A stretch of DNA of 62,372 nt. Origin: Flavobacteriaceae bacterium (GTDB taxonomy: Bacteria > Bacteroidota > Bacteroidia > Flavobacteriales > Flavobacteriaceae). Both the position numbers and the translations under genes were made by a program. Below the pieces are notes generated by a model. That model made no database searches and was not told where the DNA came from. It saw only the letters and a program-made list of their open reading frames with translations. Where the stretch lies: contig JALRBW010000049.1 of NCBI GenBank assembly GCA_023257625.1, positions 1 to 62,372 on the forward strand, written 5' to 3'. Shown here piece after piece: positions 53,254 to 61,531 of this stretch (position 1 is the stretch's first letter; each line of letters opens with the position of its first letter).

Positions 53254-53399
53254 AAAACGTGTTTATAAAAAAGCAACAAAAAAAGATTAAATAAGGAAGC
53301 TTTTCATTTAAAATTAATAATCAGTTTTTAAATTATAAAAAACAATAATTATTTATATTTTTTATTCACACATAATTACTATAACTATAAACACGTTTT
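53254..53399. repeat. Inverted 14-bp repeat in the rnr-rpiB gap
   Basis: AAAACGTGTTTATA at 53254-53267 recurs as its exact reverse complement at 53386-53399, about 118 bp apart. Each arm includes one of the TGTTTAT motifs extended by ACG. The DnaA-box match TTATTCACA lies between the arms. Confidence 0.75.
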
Positions 53400-53418
53400 A
53401 CACAAAAGCAAGAATATG

Positions 53419-53426
53419 TACATTTA
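53419..53426 (+). promoter_or_regulatory. -7-like box of rpiB
   Basis: TACATTTA is one base from TAnnTTTG and ends 15 nt before the rpiB ATG, the same layout as at other starts in the window. Confidence 0.35.
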
Positions 53427-53441
53427 CAAAAAAACAATACA

Positions 53442-53873
53442 ATGACAATAAGTATCGGAAACGATCATGCGGGACCGGAATATAAAAAAGGAATTGTTAG
53501 CTTTTTAAAAAAAGCTGGGCATACAATAATCAATCATGGAACAGAAACATCAGAAAGTGTGGATTATGCAGATTTTATACATCCTGTAGCGAAAGATGTT
53601 TCAGAAGGAAAAGCATCTTTTGGTATAATAATATGTGGTAGCGGAAATGGTGCAGCAATGACAGCAAATAAACATCAAAAAATAAGAGCTGCTCTATGTT
53701 GGAGTGATGAAATTGTACATTTAGCTAGGGAACATAATGATGCAAATATTTTAAGTCTACCTGCTCGTTTCATTTCTTTACCACAAGCAATAAAAATGGT
53801 TGAAACTTTTTTAAACACCTCTTTTGAAGGAGGTAGGCATCAAAAAAGAATTAATAAGATTCCTTGCACTTAA
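53442..53873 (+). CDS. rpiB: Ribose-5-phosphate isomerase B
   Basis: A 143-residue protein of the RpiB/LacAB family: ISIGNDHAGPEYKKGIVSFLKKAGH, DYADFIHPVAKDVSEGKASFGIIICGSGNGAAMTANKHQKIRAALCWSDEIVHLAREHNDANILSLPARF. The active-site Cys lies in IICGSGNG and the conserved HxxxR-like loop is present. It interconverts ribose 5-phosphate and ribulose 5-phosphate. The stop overlaps the next start (TAATG). Confidence 0.94.
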   Translation: MTISIGNDHAGPEYKKGIVSFLKKAGHTIINHGTETSESVDYADFIHPVAKDVSEGKASFGIIICGSGNGAAMTANKHQKIRAALCWSDEIVHLAREHNDANILSLPARFISLPQAIKMVETFLNTSFEGGRHQKRINKIPCT

Positions 53874-54325
53874 TGCAATTTTTAATTAAAAAATTTTTTG
53901 AATTACACTCAGAAGAGCTTTATGATATTCTAGCGCTTAGATCAGAAATTTTTGTTTTAGAACAAAAATGTATATACCAAGATATAGATTATCGTGACAA
54001 AGATGCAATTCATATAATTGGGTATGAAAATAAAGAGATTATTTGTTATGCTCGGATATTATCACCAGGCACAGTATATCCAAAACATACGGCTATTGGA
54101 AGAGTTTTGGTACGTGAACAATATAGAAAAAGGCAAAATGGTAATACTTTGATGAAAAAAGCAATATTTGTATGTCAAAAAGAGCATTTATCATATCCAA
54201 TTAAAATTTCAGCTCAATCTCACTTAGACAAGTTTTATTCTGAATTAAACTTTAAATCGACAGGGAAACAATATATAGAGGACGGAATACCCCATCAAGA
54301 AATGATTTATATTTCTTCTTTATGA
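53873..54325 (+). CDS. ElaA-like GNAT acetyltransferase
   Basis: About 150 residues from ATG 53873, which shares its A with the rpiB stop; a TTG three codons earlier is less likely. It contains LHSEELYDILALRSEIFVLEQKCIYQDIDYRDKDAIH, the ElaA signature start, then AIGRVLVREQYRKRQNGNTLMKKAI (acetyl-CoA loop, with a variant RxxxNGxxL) and a C-terminal YIEDGIPHQEMIY. The substrate is unknown. It overlaps the convergent rnpA by 19 bp. Confidence 0.85.
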   Translation: MQFLIKKFFELHSEELYDILALRSEIFVLEQKCIYQDIDYRDKDAIHIIGYENKEIICYARILSPGTVYPKHTAIGRVLVREQYRKRQNGNTLMKKAIFVCQKEHLSYPIKISAQSHLDKFYSELNFKSTGKQYIEDGIPHQEMIYISSL

Positions 54326-54642
54326 TTTATTTTTTTAAAAAGAGTTTTACAATCAGCGTCTAGTTTTTGAAAATAAGGAAGCGAATTACCCGAAAAAATT
54401 AACATTCCAACACCTAAAAAAAAAGAGTCTTTATTTACTTTACTTAGTGCAGCACGGAGCTGTCTTTTGATTCGATTACGATCAACAGCCCGTCGAAATT
54501 TTGTTTTTGAAACAGCAACACCAACAAAAAAATCCGTGTGCGTTTCCTTTATAAAATAACGCAGCACAAGATCTCCGCTTTTTTGAGTAAAACCAGATTC
54601 AAAAAGAGAATCAATTTCTTTTTTGCTCTTTAATTGTTGCAC
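54307..54642 (-). CDS. rnpA: Ribonuclease P protein component
   Basis: A 111-residue protein with the family core FFVGVAVSKTKFRRAVDRNRIKRQLRAALS (RNR motif: DRNRIKR). It supports RNase P RNA in tRNA 5' maturation. The start appears to be GTG at 54642. The classical rpmH neighbour is absent; instead it lies 5 bp downstream of an M1 aminopeptidase gene. Confidence 0.93.
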   Translation of the reverse strand: MQQLKSKKEIDSLFESGFTQKSGDLVLRYFIKETHTDFFVGVAVSKTKFRRAVDRNRIKRQLRAALSKVNKDSFFLGVGMLIFSGNSLPYFQKLDADCKTLFKKINHKEEI

Positions 54643-54647
54643 TTTTA

Positions 54648-56468
54648 TTATTGTTTTTGCGCGCTAAAATAATTATCACTTTTATCTACATCGGCCATTA
54701 AATTACTTGGGTCAATTACAATTGTTTCAATTTGTTCTTTAGGATAATTTAAAACCAAAGAATACATAGGATTGCCCCAAACCCAGTCTTTATGAACCTT
54801 CCAATTCATAGTATAAGGATTAACTTTTTCGCCTCGCATTAAATTAAACGGTATATAATGAAGTTCGCTAGTACCATTTTTGTAAACAACCAATATTTCA
54901 AGGGGCATTGGCATTAATTCCTTTCTAATTAGAGAAACCACAGAAGAATTAGCGTCGCCCACAATTGAAGCGATACCATAATCAATTTTGTTCGTTGTTT
55001 GTGTCCAATCGGTTAAAAACCACTGTAGTTGAAGTCCAGACACACGCTCAGCAATACGACGTAAATCATTCGGTTGAGGGTGTTTAAATTTCCATTCTGA
55101 ATAATAAGTTCGCAAAATATCAAAAAGAACATCGTTGCCGACTAAATAACCCAACTGACCTAAAAAAACAGCTCCTTTATTGTATGCGGTACTTTCATAA
55201 GCAAAGTTATGCGAATAGCGGTTAGCATTAGTGCTCTGAGGCATTTCAACACCAGATGCCGCTAAATTATAATACCCTCTGTAAGATCCCTCTAATGGAA
55301 AATCGCGGTTTTGTTTTAAGATGTCATTTGAAGCTAAAGATGAAATAAAAGAAGTAAACCCTTCGTCCATCCATTCATGTTTTGTCTCATTAGTGGCTAA
55401 AACATGTTGAAACCAAGAATGTGCTAACTCATGGGCAGTAACACCAAACAAAGAGCCGTAATTTCGACCCCCTGTAATAAGAGTTAACATTGCATATTCC
55501 ATTCCACCATCACCCCCTTGTACAACACTATATTGCTTGTAAGGGTAGTCACCAATTTTTTCATTGTAATAAGTCATTAATTCTGCTGTGTGTGGCTGAA
55601 GTTTTTTCCAATTGTCAATAATTTCTGGGTCATTTTTATAAAAGAAATGCAACGTTACTCCGTTTGGCCCCGGATAGGTATCATGTATATAATTATCATC
55701 TGCTGCCCACGTAAAATCATGGACCTGAGGCGCAATAAAATGCCATGTTACTTTTCCTTGTTTTGATTTTGGTTTTTCTCTTAAAGAATACCCTTTTCCA
55801 ATATCCTCTGCATTTTGTAAGTATCCGCTTGCTGCAACGGTATAGTCTTTATCAATTGTAATTTTTACATCAAAATCACCCCAAACCCCATGAAATTCTC
55901 GCCCTGTGTAGGGATCTGTATTCCACCCTTCAAGGTCGTATTCGGCCATCTTAGGGTACCATTGTGCCATTGAAAAAGCAACTCCTTCTTTCGAGTTTTT
56001 TCCAGCTCTTCGAATAACATCAGGAACATGACCATTGAAATTTAATGCAAATGTAGCTTCTTGTCCGGGACCGATTGGCTCATTTAATTCAACCTCTAAG
56101 ATAGTTTCAGAAAAAACAGTTTTGACCGGCACACCGTTTTGCGTTATATCGCTTACTTTTAAATAACCCTGTTGATCTTGTTGTAGAGAATCTAGATCAA
56201 TGTCAAATCGGCGATTTTTGTCGGCCGCATTTTTTAAACGAATTGCCATTTCACTTCCAGGCTGAAAGGCATTAAAGTAAAGGTGATAAAATACTTTGTG
56301 TAATGTCTCAGGAGAATTATTGGTATAACGAAGAATTTGAGTGCCTGAGTAATTTGCAGACTCTACGTCAAGCGCAACCTCCATAGTATAATTAACAGCT
56401 TGTTGCCAATATTGAGAATATGACGATAGGACTAATAAAGAAAAAAAGAAGGACAAAACAGTTTTCAT
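54648..56468 (-). CDS. Secreted M1 family metallopeptidase
   Basis: About 606 residues from ATG 56468 (MKTVLSFFFSLLVLSSYSQ signal; a longer frame reaches 56495). The gluzincin core is intact: GGDGGMEYAMLTLI (GxMEN-like, with an unusual residue order), HELAHSWFQHVL and downstream WMDEGFTSF supplying the third zinc ligand. The N-terminal beta-domain (about 30-220) and C-terminal region match the family. It removes N-terminal residues from peptides in the periplasm. It probably shares a transcript with rnpA. Confidence 0.9.
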   Translation of the reverse strand: MKTVLSFFFSLLVLSSYSQYWQQAVNYTMEVALDVESANYSGTQILRYTNNSPETLHKVFYHLYFNAFQPGSEMAIRLKNAADKNRRFDIDLDSLQQDQQGYLKVSDITQNGVPVKTVFSETILEVELNEPIGPGQEATFALNFNGHVPDVIRRAGKNSKEGVAFSMAQWYPKMAEYDLEGWNTDPYTGREFHGVWGDFDVKITIDKDYTVAASGYLQNAEDIGKGYSLREKPKSKQGKVTWHFIAPQVHDFTWAADDNYIHDTYPGPNGVTLHFFYKNDPEIIDNWKKLQPHTAELMTYYNEKIGDYPYKQYSVVQGGDGGMEYAMLTLITGGRNYGSLFGVTAHELAHSWFQHVLATNETKHEWMDEGFTSFISSLASNDILKQNRDFPLEGSYRGYYNLAASGVEMPQSTNANRYSHNFAYESTAYNKGAVFLGQLGYLVGNDVLFDILRTYYSEWKFKHPQPNDLRRIAERVSGLQLQWFLTDWTQTTNKIDYGIASIVGDANSSVVSLIRKELMPMPLEILVVYKNGTSELHYIPFNLMRGEKVNPYTMNWKVHKDWVWGNPMYSLVLNYPKEQIETIVIDPSNLMADVDKSDNYFSAQKQ

Positions 56469-56509
56469 ATAAAAAGGGTTAGTTTTCGTAAACAAATATA
56501 CACTTTACC

Positions 56510-57367
56510 CTAAGAACCAAAACTTGAAAATAGTGTTGTGTGTGACTTCATACGCACTCCTTTTTCTGTTTGACACAATGACACTAACTCATGATATGGG
56601 TCGTGCTCTAAAAACAACAAGATGTTTTTTTCTTCAGCATCATTTAAAATAAGTTTTTTTTCTTGTAAAGTTAACAGAGGGCGAGTATCATATCCCATTA
56701 CATAAGGAATGGGAAGATGTCCAACAGTTGGAATTAAATCAGCAGCATACAAAATCTTTTCTCCTCGATAATTTAAAAGAGGTAACATTTGCTTATCAGT
56801 ATGGCCATCAACAATTATTATTGAAAAAGGAAAAGAAGCATCATCAATATAAGGCCCCGCTCCTTTAACAAATTGTAATTGACCGCTTTCTTCAATAGGC
56901 AGTATATTTTCAGGCAAAAAAGAGGCTTTTTCTCGGTCGTTGGGTTTTGTTGCCCACTCCCAATGGTTTTCATGCACCCAGTAAGTAGCATTTTTAAAAG
57001 CGGGAACTAAAAGACCATCAGGCCTACGCACAATTGCGCCACCGCAATGATCAAAATGAAGATGCGTAAAAAAAACATCCGTAATCTCGTCTTGATGAAA
57101 TCCCGCCTTTTTCAATGAATGAGCCAAAGAATGAGGCCCCAGCAAACCATAATGACCAAAAAACGTATCGCCTTGTTTATTGCCCATACCCGTGTCAATC
57201 AAAATTAATTGGTTTCCCTCTTCAATAAGCATTAATCGCGAAGCCATATCTATTCTATTTTGAGCGTCAGCGGGATTTGTTTTCTGCCAAAGTACTTTTG
57301 GTACTACACCAAACATAGCACCGCCATCAAGCTTAAAATTTCCGGCTTCTATAGCATAAAGTGTCAT
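56510..57367 (-). CDS. MBL-fold metallo-hydrolase (lactonase-like)
   Basis: A 285-residue protein with LILIDTGMGNK, the zinc motif THLHFDHCGG (HxHxDH), VDGHTDKQMLPLL and ILYAADLIPTVGH. The layout resembles N-acyl homoserine lactonases and related MBL hydrolases, but the substrate is not determined. It starts 4 bp inside the SMP-30-like gene (ATGA overlap), suggesting related substrates or at least cotranscription. Confidence 0.83.
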   Translation of the reverse strand: MTLYAIEAGNFKLDGGAMFGVVPKVLWQKTNPADAQNRIDMASRLMLIEEGNQLILIDTGMGNKQGDTFFGHYGLLGPHSLAHSLKKAGFHQDEITDVFFTHLHFDHCGGAIVRRPDGLLVPAFKNATYWVHENHWEWATKPNDREKASFLPENILPIEESGQLQFVKGAGPYIDDASFPFSIIIVDGHTDKQMLPLLNYRGEKILYAADLIPTVGHLPIPYVMGYDTRPLLTLQEKKLILNDAEEKNILLFLEHDPYHELVSLCQTEKGVRMKSHTTLFSSFGS

Positions 57368-58356
57368 GGCTTTAAGATTTTGATTCGCGCTAAAACATCG
57401 GTAGAAGTAAGGTATAAATATTCTTCATTTGCATCAAAACCACAATTGGCAGTAGCTTTTCCTACACGAATGGTGCCCCAATGCTCACCATTAGGCGAAA
57501 TTACCAAAACACCACCCACAGGTCCAGTAGCAAATACCGCACCAGAAGAATGTACTCTTAAACCGTCAAACAAGCCTGCCCCAGAACGGTTAATTTGTTT
57601 TGCATCAAAAAAAATCCGCTCGTTTGATACCTCATCTCCGTTCCAATCAAAGGCAACGATATAGGATTTTTGACGATCAGAATTGGCAACATAGATAGTC
57701 TTTTCATCCTTAGACAAGGCAATTCCGTTGGGACGCGTTAAGGACCTTGACAGAAGCTTAACCTCCCCTTTTTTTGACCAAAGGTACACACCATTATAGG
57801 GCAATTCTTTGATAGGATCATTGTCTTGTTCTTTTAACCCGTATGGAGGATCCGTAAAGAGCAGATCGCCATTATCTAATACAACAATATCATTTGGGCT
57901 GTTAAAACGTGCGTCATTATTGAATTCAACAATCGTTTTGTATTGAGGAGTCTCAAAAAAAGGGCTGTTTAAAAGAGCAACCCTTCGGTCCCCATGTTGA
58001 CACAACAGCAGACGACCATCTTTATTTAAAGCGAGTCCATTTGCCCCTTCATTTGTGCTGTGTGGCGCATGACCCGTCATACCACTTGGTGACAAAAACA
58101 AACGAAGGCCTTTTTCCTCTGTCCAGAGATACACTTTATTTTCAGGAACATCAGAAAACAAGACCCCATTTAGATCAGGAACCCAAACAGGTCCCTCTGC
58201 CCAACGAAAGCCTGAAGCAAGAATTTCAATGGAAGCATTAGGGGAAACAAATTGATTGAATTGTGGATTTAAAAGTTCAACCGACCCAATAGTGTTTTGC
58301 CCTATTAAAGAAGAATAAATAAACGATAGCAATAAAAAGTATTTGTACTTATGCAC
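57364..58356 (-). CDS. SMP-30/gluconolactonase family protein
   Basis: A 330-residue beta-propeller with a signal peptide (MHKYKYFLLLSFIYSSLIGQ, GTG start). Visible are GFRWAEGPVWVPDLNGVLFSDVPENKVYLW, FNSPNDIVVLDNGDLLFTDPPYGL, RPNGIALSKDEKTIYVANSD and a C-terminal GLRVHSSG pattern, which carry the metal-binding Glu, Asn and Asp of SMP-30 enzymes. It likely hydrolyses a sugar lactone outside the cytoplasm. Upstream of, and overlapping, the MBL gene. Confidence 0.83.
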   Translation of the reverse strand: MHKYKYFLLLSFIYSSLIGQNTIGSVELLNPQFNQFVSPNASIEILASGFRWAEGPVWVPDLNGVLFSDVPENKVYLWTEEKGLRLFLSPSGMTGHAPHSTNEGANGLALNKDGRLLLCQHGDRRVALLNSPFFETPQYKTIVEFNNDARFNSPNDIVVLDNGDLLFTDPPYGLKEQDNDPIKELPYNGVYLWSKKGEVKLLSRSLTRPNGIALSKDEKTIYVANSDRQKSYIVAFDWNGDEVSNERIFFDAKQINRSGAGLFDGLRVHSSGAVFATGPVGGVLVISPNGEHWGTIRVGKATANCGFDANEEYLYLTSTDVLARIKILKP

Positions 58357-58405
58357 TTATTTTTCTTTACAAATTACAAATTTCATTTGAGGATATGAGA
58401 AAGTG

Positions 58406-60607
58406 TTATCCTTTTTCAATTAGGGCACATAAGTCTTGGGCAAATGTGAGCATAATCTTTATTTCGTGTAAACCAGACAAACGGTCTTTTCCTTTAATCA
58501 TTAAACGCTCACCATTGGATTCAATGTGAAAAATAGGATGGCTTTCGAAAAAATAAATCAACTCGGGCGTAAATACTTTTCGGATTTCATTTTCATTGTT
58601 TCCACTTAAATGAAAACGTCTAGAAAAATCGGGCTGATTTATAAAATTGATATCACCAAAACCCGCCCATTGATACATCGTTGTTTTAAAATCTTCTTTA
58701 TCTAAGACAAAAACAGGAAGTGATTTTGGACTGTCAAAAAGCAAAAAGGTAGCCTTAAGGTCTTCTTTAGCAATAAAAGCCCCCTCAGAAAAAGATAAAT
58801 CAAAAAGCTGAAAAGTTTGTTTGGGATGAACCAATGTGTTGAGGCTGTAATTACTAATTTTTGTCTCAAAGAATAAAAAAGAAGAAAGTATTTTAGGGGC
58901 ACTTAAAAGGTCGGGGCTGTAGGACCATCCAATTTGATGGGCAAAATCAGCAAGGTTTTTTTGTCGGTATGTTAAGCTATTTTTAAATCCAATTAAGGCC
59001 GGTATGGGAAGGCTTTTTCTAACAGAAAAAGGATGCTGTGTCTCAGCGGAATGAATATCTAATCCAATAATTTCAAACATACCATTTTTACGCTCAAAAG
59101 CTCTTTGGTAATCAAAAATTCCTTCCATAACAGTATGATCCACAAATTCACATAGAGAAAAATCAACAATGGCATGTTGAGATTCAGGAATTTGATCAAG
59201 TTTCTTTTTGAGGCGGAAAAAATTTAAAAAACTGCAAAAGTTTTTCACACTTACATAATAATTTCCACTCTGCTCTTCTAAATACATCAGCACATTGGGC
59301 TTAAAAATATTTAACGAAAATAAAAGCACACTTTTACTGAGCAATAAATGGATTATAAATGTAAAAAGAACACCCACTCCAATTCCTGTGATTAAATTTG
59401 TAAGTAGAGTGGTCATCAAAGTGACGACATAAATAAGCGCCTGTTCAGGACCAATTTTATAAATTCTTATTAGATTATCTGGTGATGCTAAACGATAGCC
59501 CGTAAACACAAGTATAGCCGCTAAAACAGTAAGTGGAATTCTTTGAATTTGGTCGCCCAACACCACCACAAACAACACTAGAAACATGGCATGGAAAAAA
59601 TTGGAAGATCGGTTGCTTCCACCATTATTCACATTAACAGAGCTTCGTGCAATGACCGTAACAACGTTTAAACCTCCCAAAAAACCACTAACAACACTGG
59701 CAATGCCTAAAGCACGCAAATCTTTATTTACATTGGAACGCCTTTTTTTAGGATCTAACTTATCAACCGCTTTAATGCTTAATAAAGACTCAATGCTTGC
59801 AATTAATGTAATGGAAATAACAACCCCAATAAAGTCCCACTCCCAAATTTTATCAAACAATGGCTTGGGGAAAATCAAAAAAAGCCGCTCAGGAATTTTA
59901 ATTAATAATTCAGGATCGATAGGTATTGGTAGGCCTAATACTAAAGTATAATAATATCCAACACTGATTGACCCCATGACTACCCACATCGGCGCAGGAA
60001 TCAAGTGAAAATATGGATTACGGATACGATTGTAAAGGAATAAAAAAACAAAACCAAAAAAACCTAAAAGCCCCGAGAAGGGATGAATTGCTAGGAAGGT
60101 GAGAAAAGAATCAGGAATAGAAAACAGCTGATCAAGGGTATCCCCTTTAACTGTTAGAATACCTAACATCACATGAAATTGTTTTGCCAAAATCCCAATT
60201 CCAATTGCTGCTAACATACCTTGTAAAGCGCTAGCAGGAAAAAATTCACTCATAAAACCCAGCCGGAAAAGACCAAATAGAAAAAGTAGCACACCAGAAA
60301 ATATTATGGCTGCTAAAGTATATAGATAACCCGTGTAGATATCGCCTTCACCCAAAACTGTTATTGCCCCCAATAATACAATCACCAATCCATTACCTGG
60401 CCCCGTTATAGTAACATAAGACCCTCCAAAAATAGAAACTACAACACCCCCAGCAACGGCAGCTATTATACCTGACAAAGGAGGCGCTTCTGAAGCCATA
60501 GCTAAACCCAAGCCTAAAGGCAAAGCAATAAGCGATACAACAAAACCTGAAAAAATATTTTTTGGTAAAGATGATAAAAACGAAATTACATCTGCCCGTC
60601 TACCCAT
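58406..60607 (-). CDS. SulP-family inorganic anion transporter with extended C-terminus
   Basis: A 733-residue protein. The membrane part (about 15-430) begins NIFSGFVVSLIALPLGLGLAMASEAPPLSGIIAAVAGGVVVSIFGGSYVTITGPGNGLV and has the SulP helix pattern. A STAS domain follows (about 440-530, AIVDFSLCEFVDHTVMEGIFDYQ). About 200 further residues include FHLSGNNENEIRKVFTPELIYFFESH, an extra domain not found in minimal SulP proteins. Related marine flavobacterial proteins are proposed bicarbonate or sulfate carriers. The start overlaps the stress-protein gene by 8 bp. Confidence 0.83.
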   Translation of the reverse strand: MGRRADVISFLSSLPKNIFSGFVVSLIALPLGLGLAMASEAPPLSGIIAAVAGGVVVSIFGGSYVTITGPGNGLVIVLLGAITVLGEGDIYTGYLYTLAAIIFSGVLLFLFGLFRLGFMSEFFPASALQGMLAAIGIGILAKQFHVMLGILTVKGDTLDQLFSIPDSFLTFLAIHPFSGLLGFFGFVFLFLYNRIRNPYFHLIPAPMWVVMGSISVGYYYTLVLGLPIPIDPELLIKIPERLFLIFPKPLFDKIWEWDFIGVVISITLIASIESLLSIKAVDKLDPKKRRSNVNKDLRALGIASVVSGFLGGLNVVTVIARSSVNVNNGGSNRSSNFFHAMFLVLFVVVLGDQIQRIPLTVLAAILVFTGYRLASPDNLIRIYKIGPEQALIYVVTLMTTLLTNLITGIGVGVLFTFIIHLLLSKSVLLFSLNIFKPNVLMYLEEQSGNYYVSVKNFCSFLNFFRLKKKLDQIPESQHAIVDFSLCEFVDHTVMEGIFDYQRAFERKNGMFEIIGLDIHSAETQHPFSVRKSLPIPALIGFKNSLTYRQKNLADFAHQIGWSYSPDLLSAPKILSSFLFFETKISNYSLNTLVHPKQTFQLFDLSFSEGAFIAKEDLKATFLLFDSPKSLPVFVLDKEDFKTTMYQWAGFGDINFINQPDFSRRFHLSGNNENEIRKVFTPELIYFFESHPIFHIESNGERLMIKGKDRLSGLHEIKIMLTFAQDLCALIEKG

Positions 60608-61463
60608 TAGAGTTTGTTTTAACGATTAAGACATCAGTGGGTAATTCAGCAAGAATATGTTCCAAGTCTTTAGGGAAAAAACGACCGAAAAAAGAACTTT
60701 CTTCTTGAGCATTCATAATTAATAAATCTGCTCGAACAACACGTGCATAATGTCCAATAGAATACCCCCTTCTACCAAAAATACTCTGGGTGCCCCAACT
60801 AACATTACCTATTTGTTCTGAGGAAAAAGAGCGAACAATATCATGTACCCTGTTTTTTTCTACCCTATTAATACGCTCTTTCTTTATTGTAGCTTTTCTT
60901 AAGCTTCGATCATCATCAACCGTTATTGCAACAAGAGATTCACTAATTTCTTCAACAATGGTAATTTTTTCTGTCCCTAAAGAAAGACTAACATAAAAAG
61001 AGGCCTCTAAAGTTTCACGTGTTTGAAGGCTATCAAACCCATTCACAACGATATGTTTACATGGACGTCTTTCTTCAGAGGGTTTTAACATAAGCAACAC
61101 TGAACAAGGCGCCTTTCGAGTTAGCTTTCGAGCAATAGAGCCTAAATAAAACTTGACCATATTTTCTCTCTTTAAAGCACCAAGCAACAACAAATCAACA
61201 TTAAACTCATCACAAGCTTTTAAAATTGTAGCTACAGGCTCACCAGATCGCCAATGTACTTCTATCGAAGCGGGTTTTTCAGGGCATCCATTTATAAGCG
61301 CTTCAAATTGTTGCTCTTTGGAACTGTTTTTTTCTCCCACATGAATAAGAAGAAGTGTAGCCTTGAAAAAAGAGGCTAAGCGAATAACTTCAAACACATT
61401 GGCACGAAGGGATGGAGAAAAAGCAAAGCCAAACAAAAATGTTTTAAACGGTTGAAAACCCAT
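60600..61463 (-). CDS. Universal stress protein family, tandem-domain
   Basis: A 287-residue protein related to the one at 3205-3999. It has LLIHVGEKN, LLLGALKRENMVKFYLGSIARKLTRKAPCSVLLML (Usp nucleotide loop) and a second domain (about 145-287) with VVRADLLIMNAQEESSFFGRF. The 8-bp overlap with the SulP gene suggests it regulates or accompanies the transporter, a pairing also seen in other bacteria; the mechanism is inferred. Confidence 0.8.
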   Translation of the reverse strand: MGFQPFKTFLFGFAFSPSLRANVFEVIRLASFFKATLLLIHVGEKNSSKEQQFEALINGCPEKPASIEVHWRSGEPVATILKACDEFNVDLLLLGALKRENMVKFYLGSIARKLTRKAPCSVLLMLKPSEERRPCKHIVVNGFDSLQTRETLEASFYVSLSLGTEKITIVEEISESLVAITVDDDRSLRKATIKKERINRVEKNRVHDIVRSFSSEQIGNVSWGTQSIFGRRGYSIGHYARVVRADLLIMNAQEESSFFGRFFPKDLEHILAELPTDVLIVKTNSNG

Positions 61464-61531
61464 CGTGAATGATCAAGTATCAAGATAAAATGAAAAATGT
61501 ATTTTCTCAAATATAATAAAAATGAAAAAAC

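Larger units (their letters stand above)
52966..53418. other. Extreme AT-rich intergenic region, candidate replication-control or regulatory locus
   Basis: This non-coding stretch between the divergent rnr and rpiB promoters has 64 G/C in the 420 bases 52981-53400 (about 15%). It contains eight TGTTTAT motifs: plus strand at 52982, 53040, 53152, 53205, 53239 and 53260; minus strand at 53135-53143 and 53385-53393. It also holds TTATTCACA (53362-53370, matching the DnaA-box consensus TTATNCACA), a 20-bp palindrome and a 14-bp inverted repeat. No open frame or structured RNA is evident. DnaA-type origin, replication-terminus site and long regulatory region are all possible. Confidence 0.5.

Noticed and set aside
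61010-61026. GTTTCACGTG inside the stress-protein gene, partial parS match
   Set aside because: The right half departs from consensus (TTTGA instead of AAACA) and it lies mid-gene.
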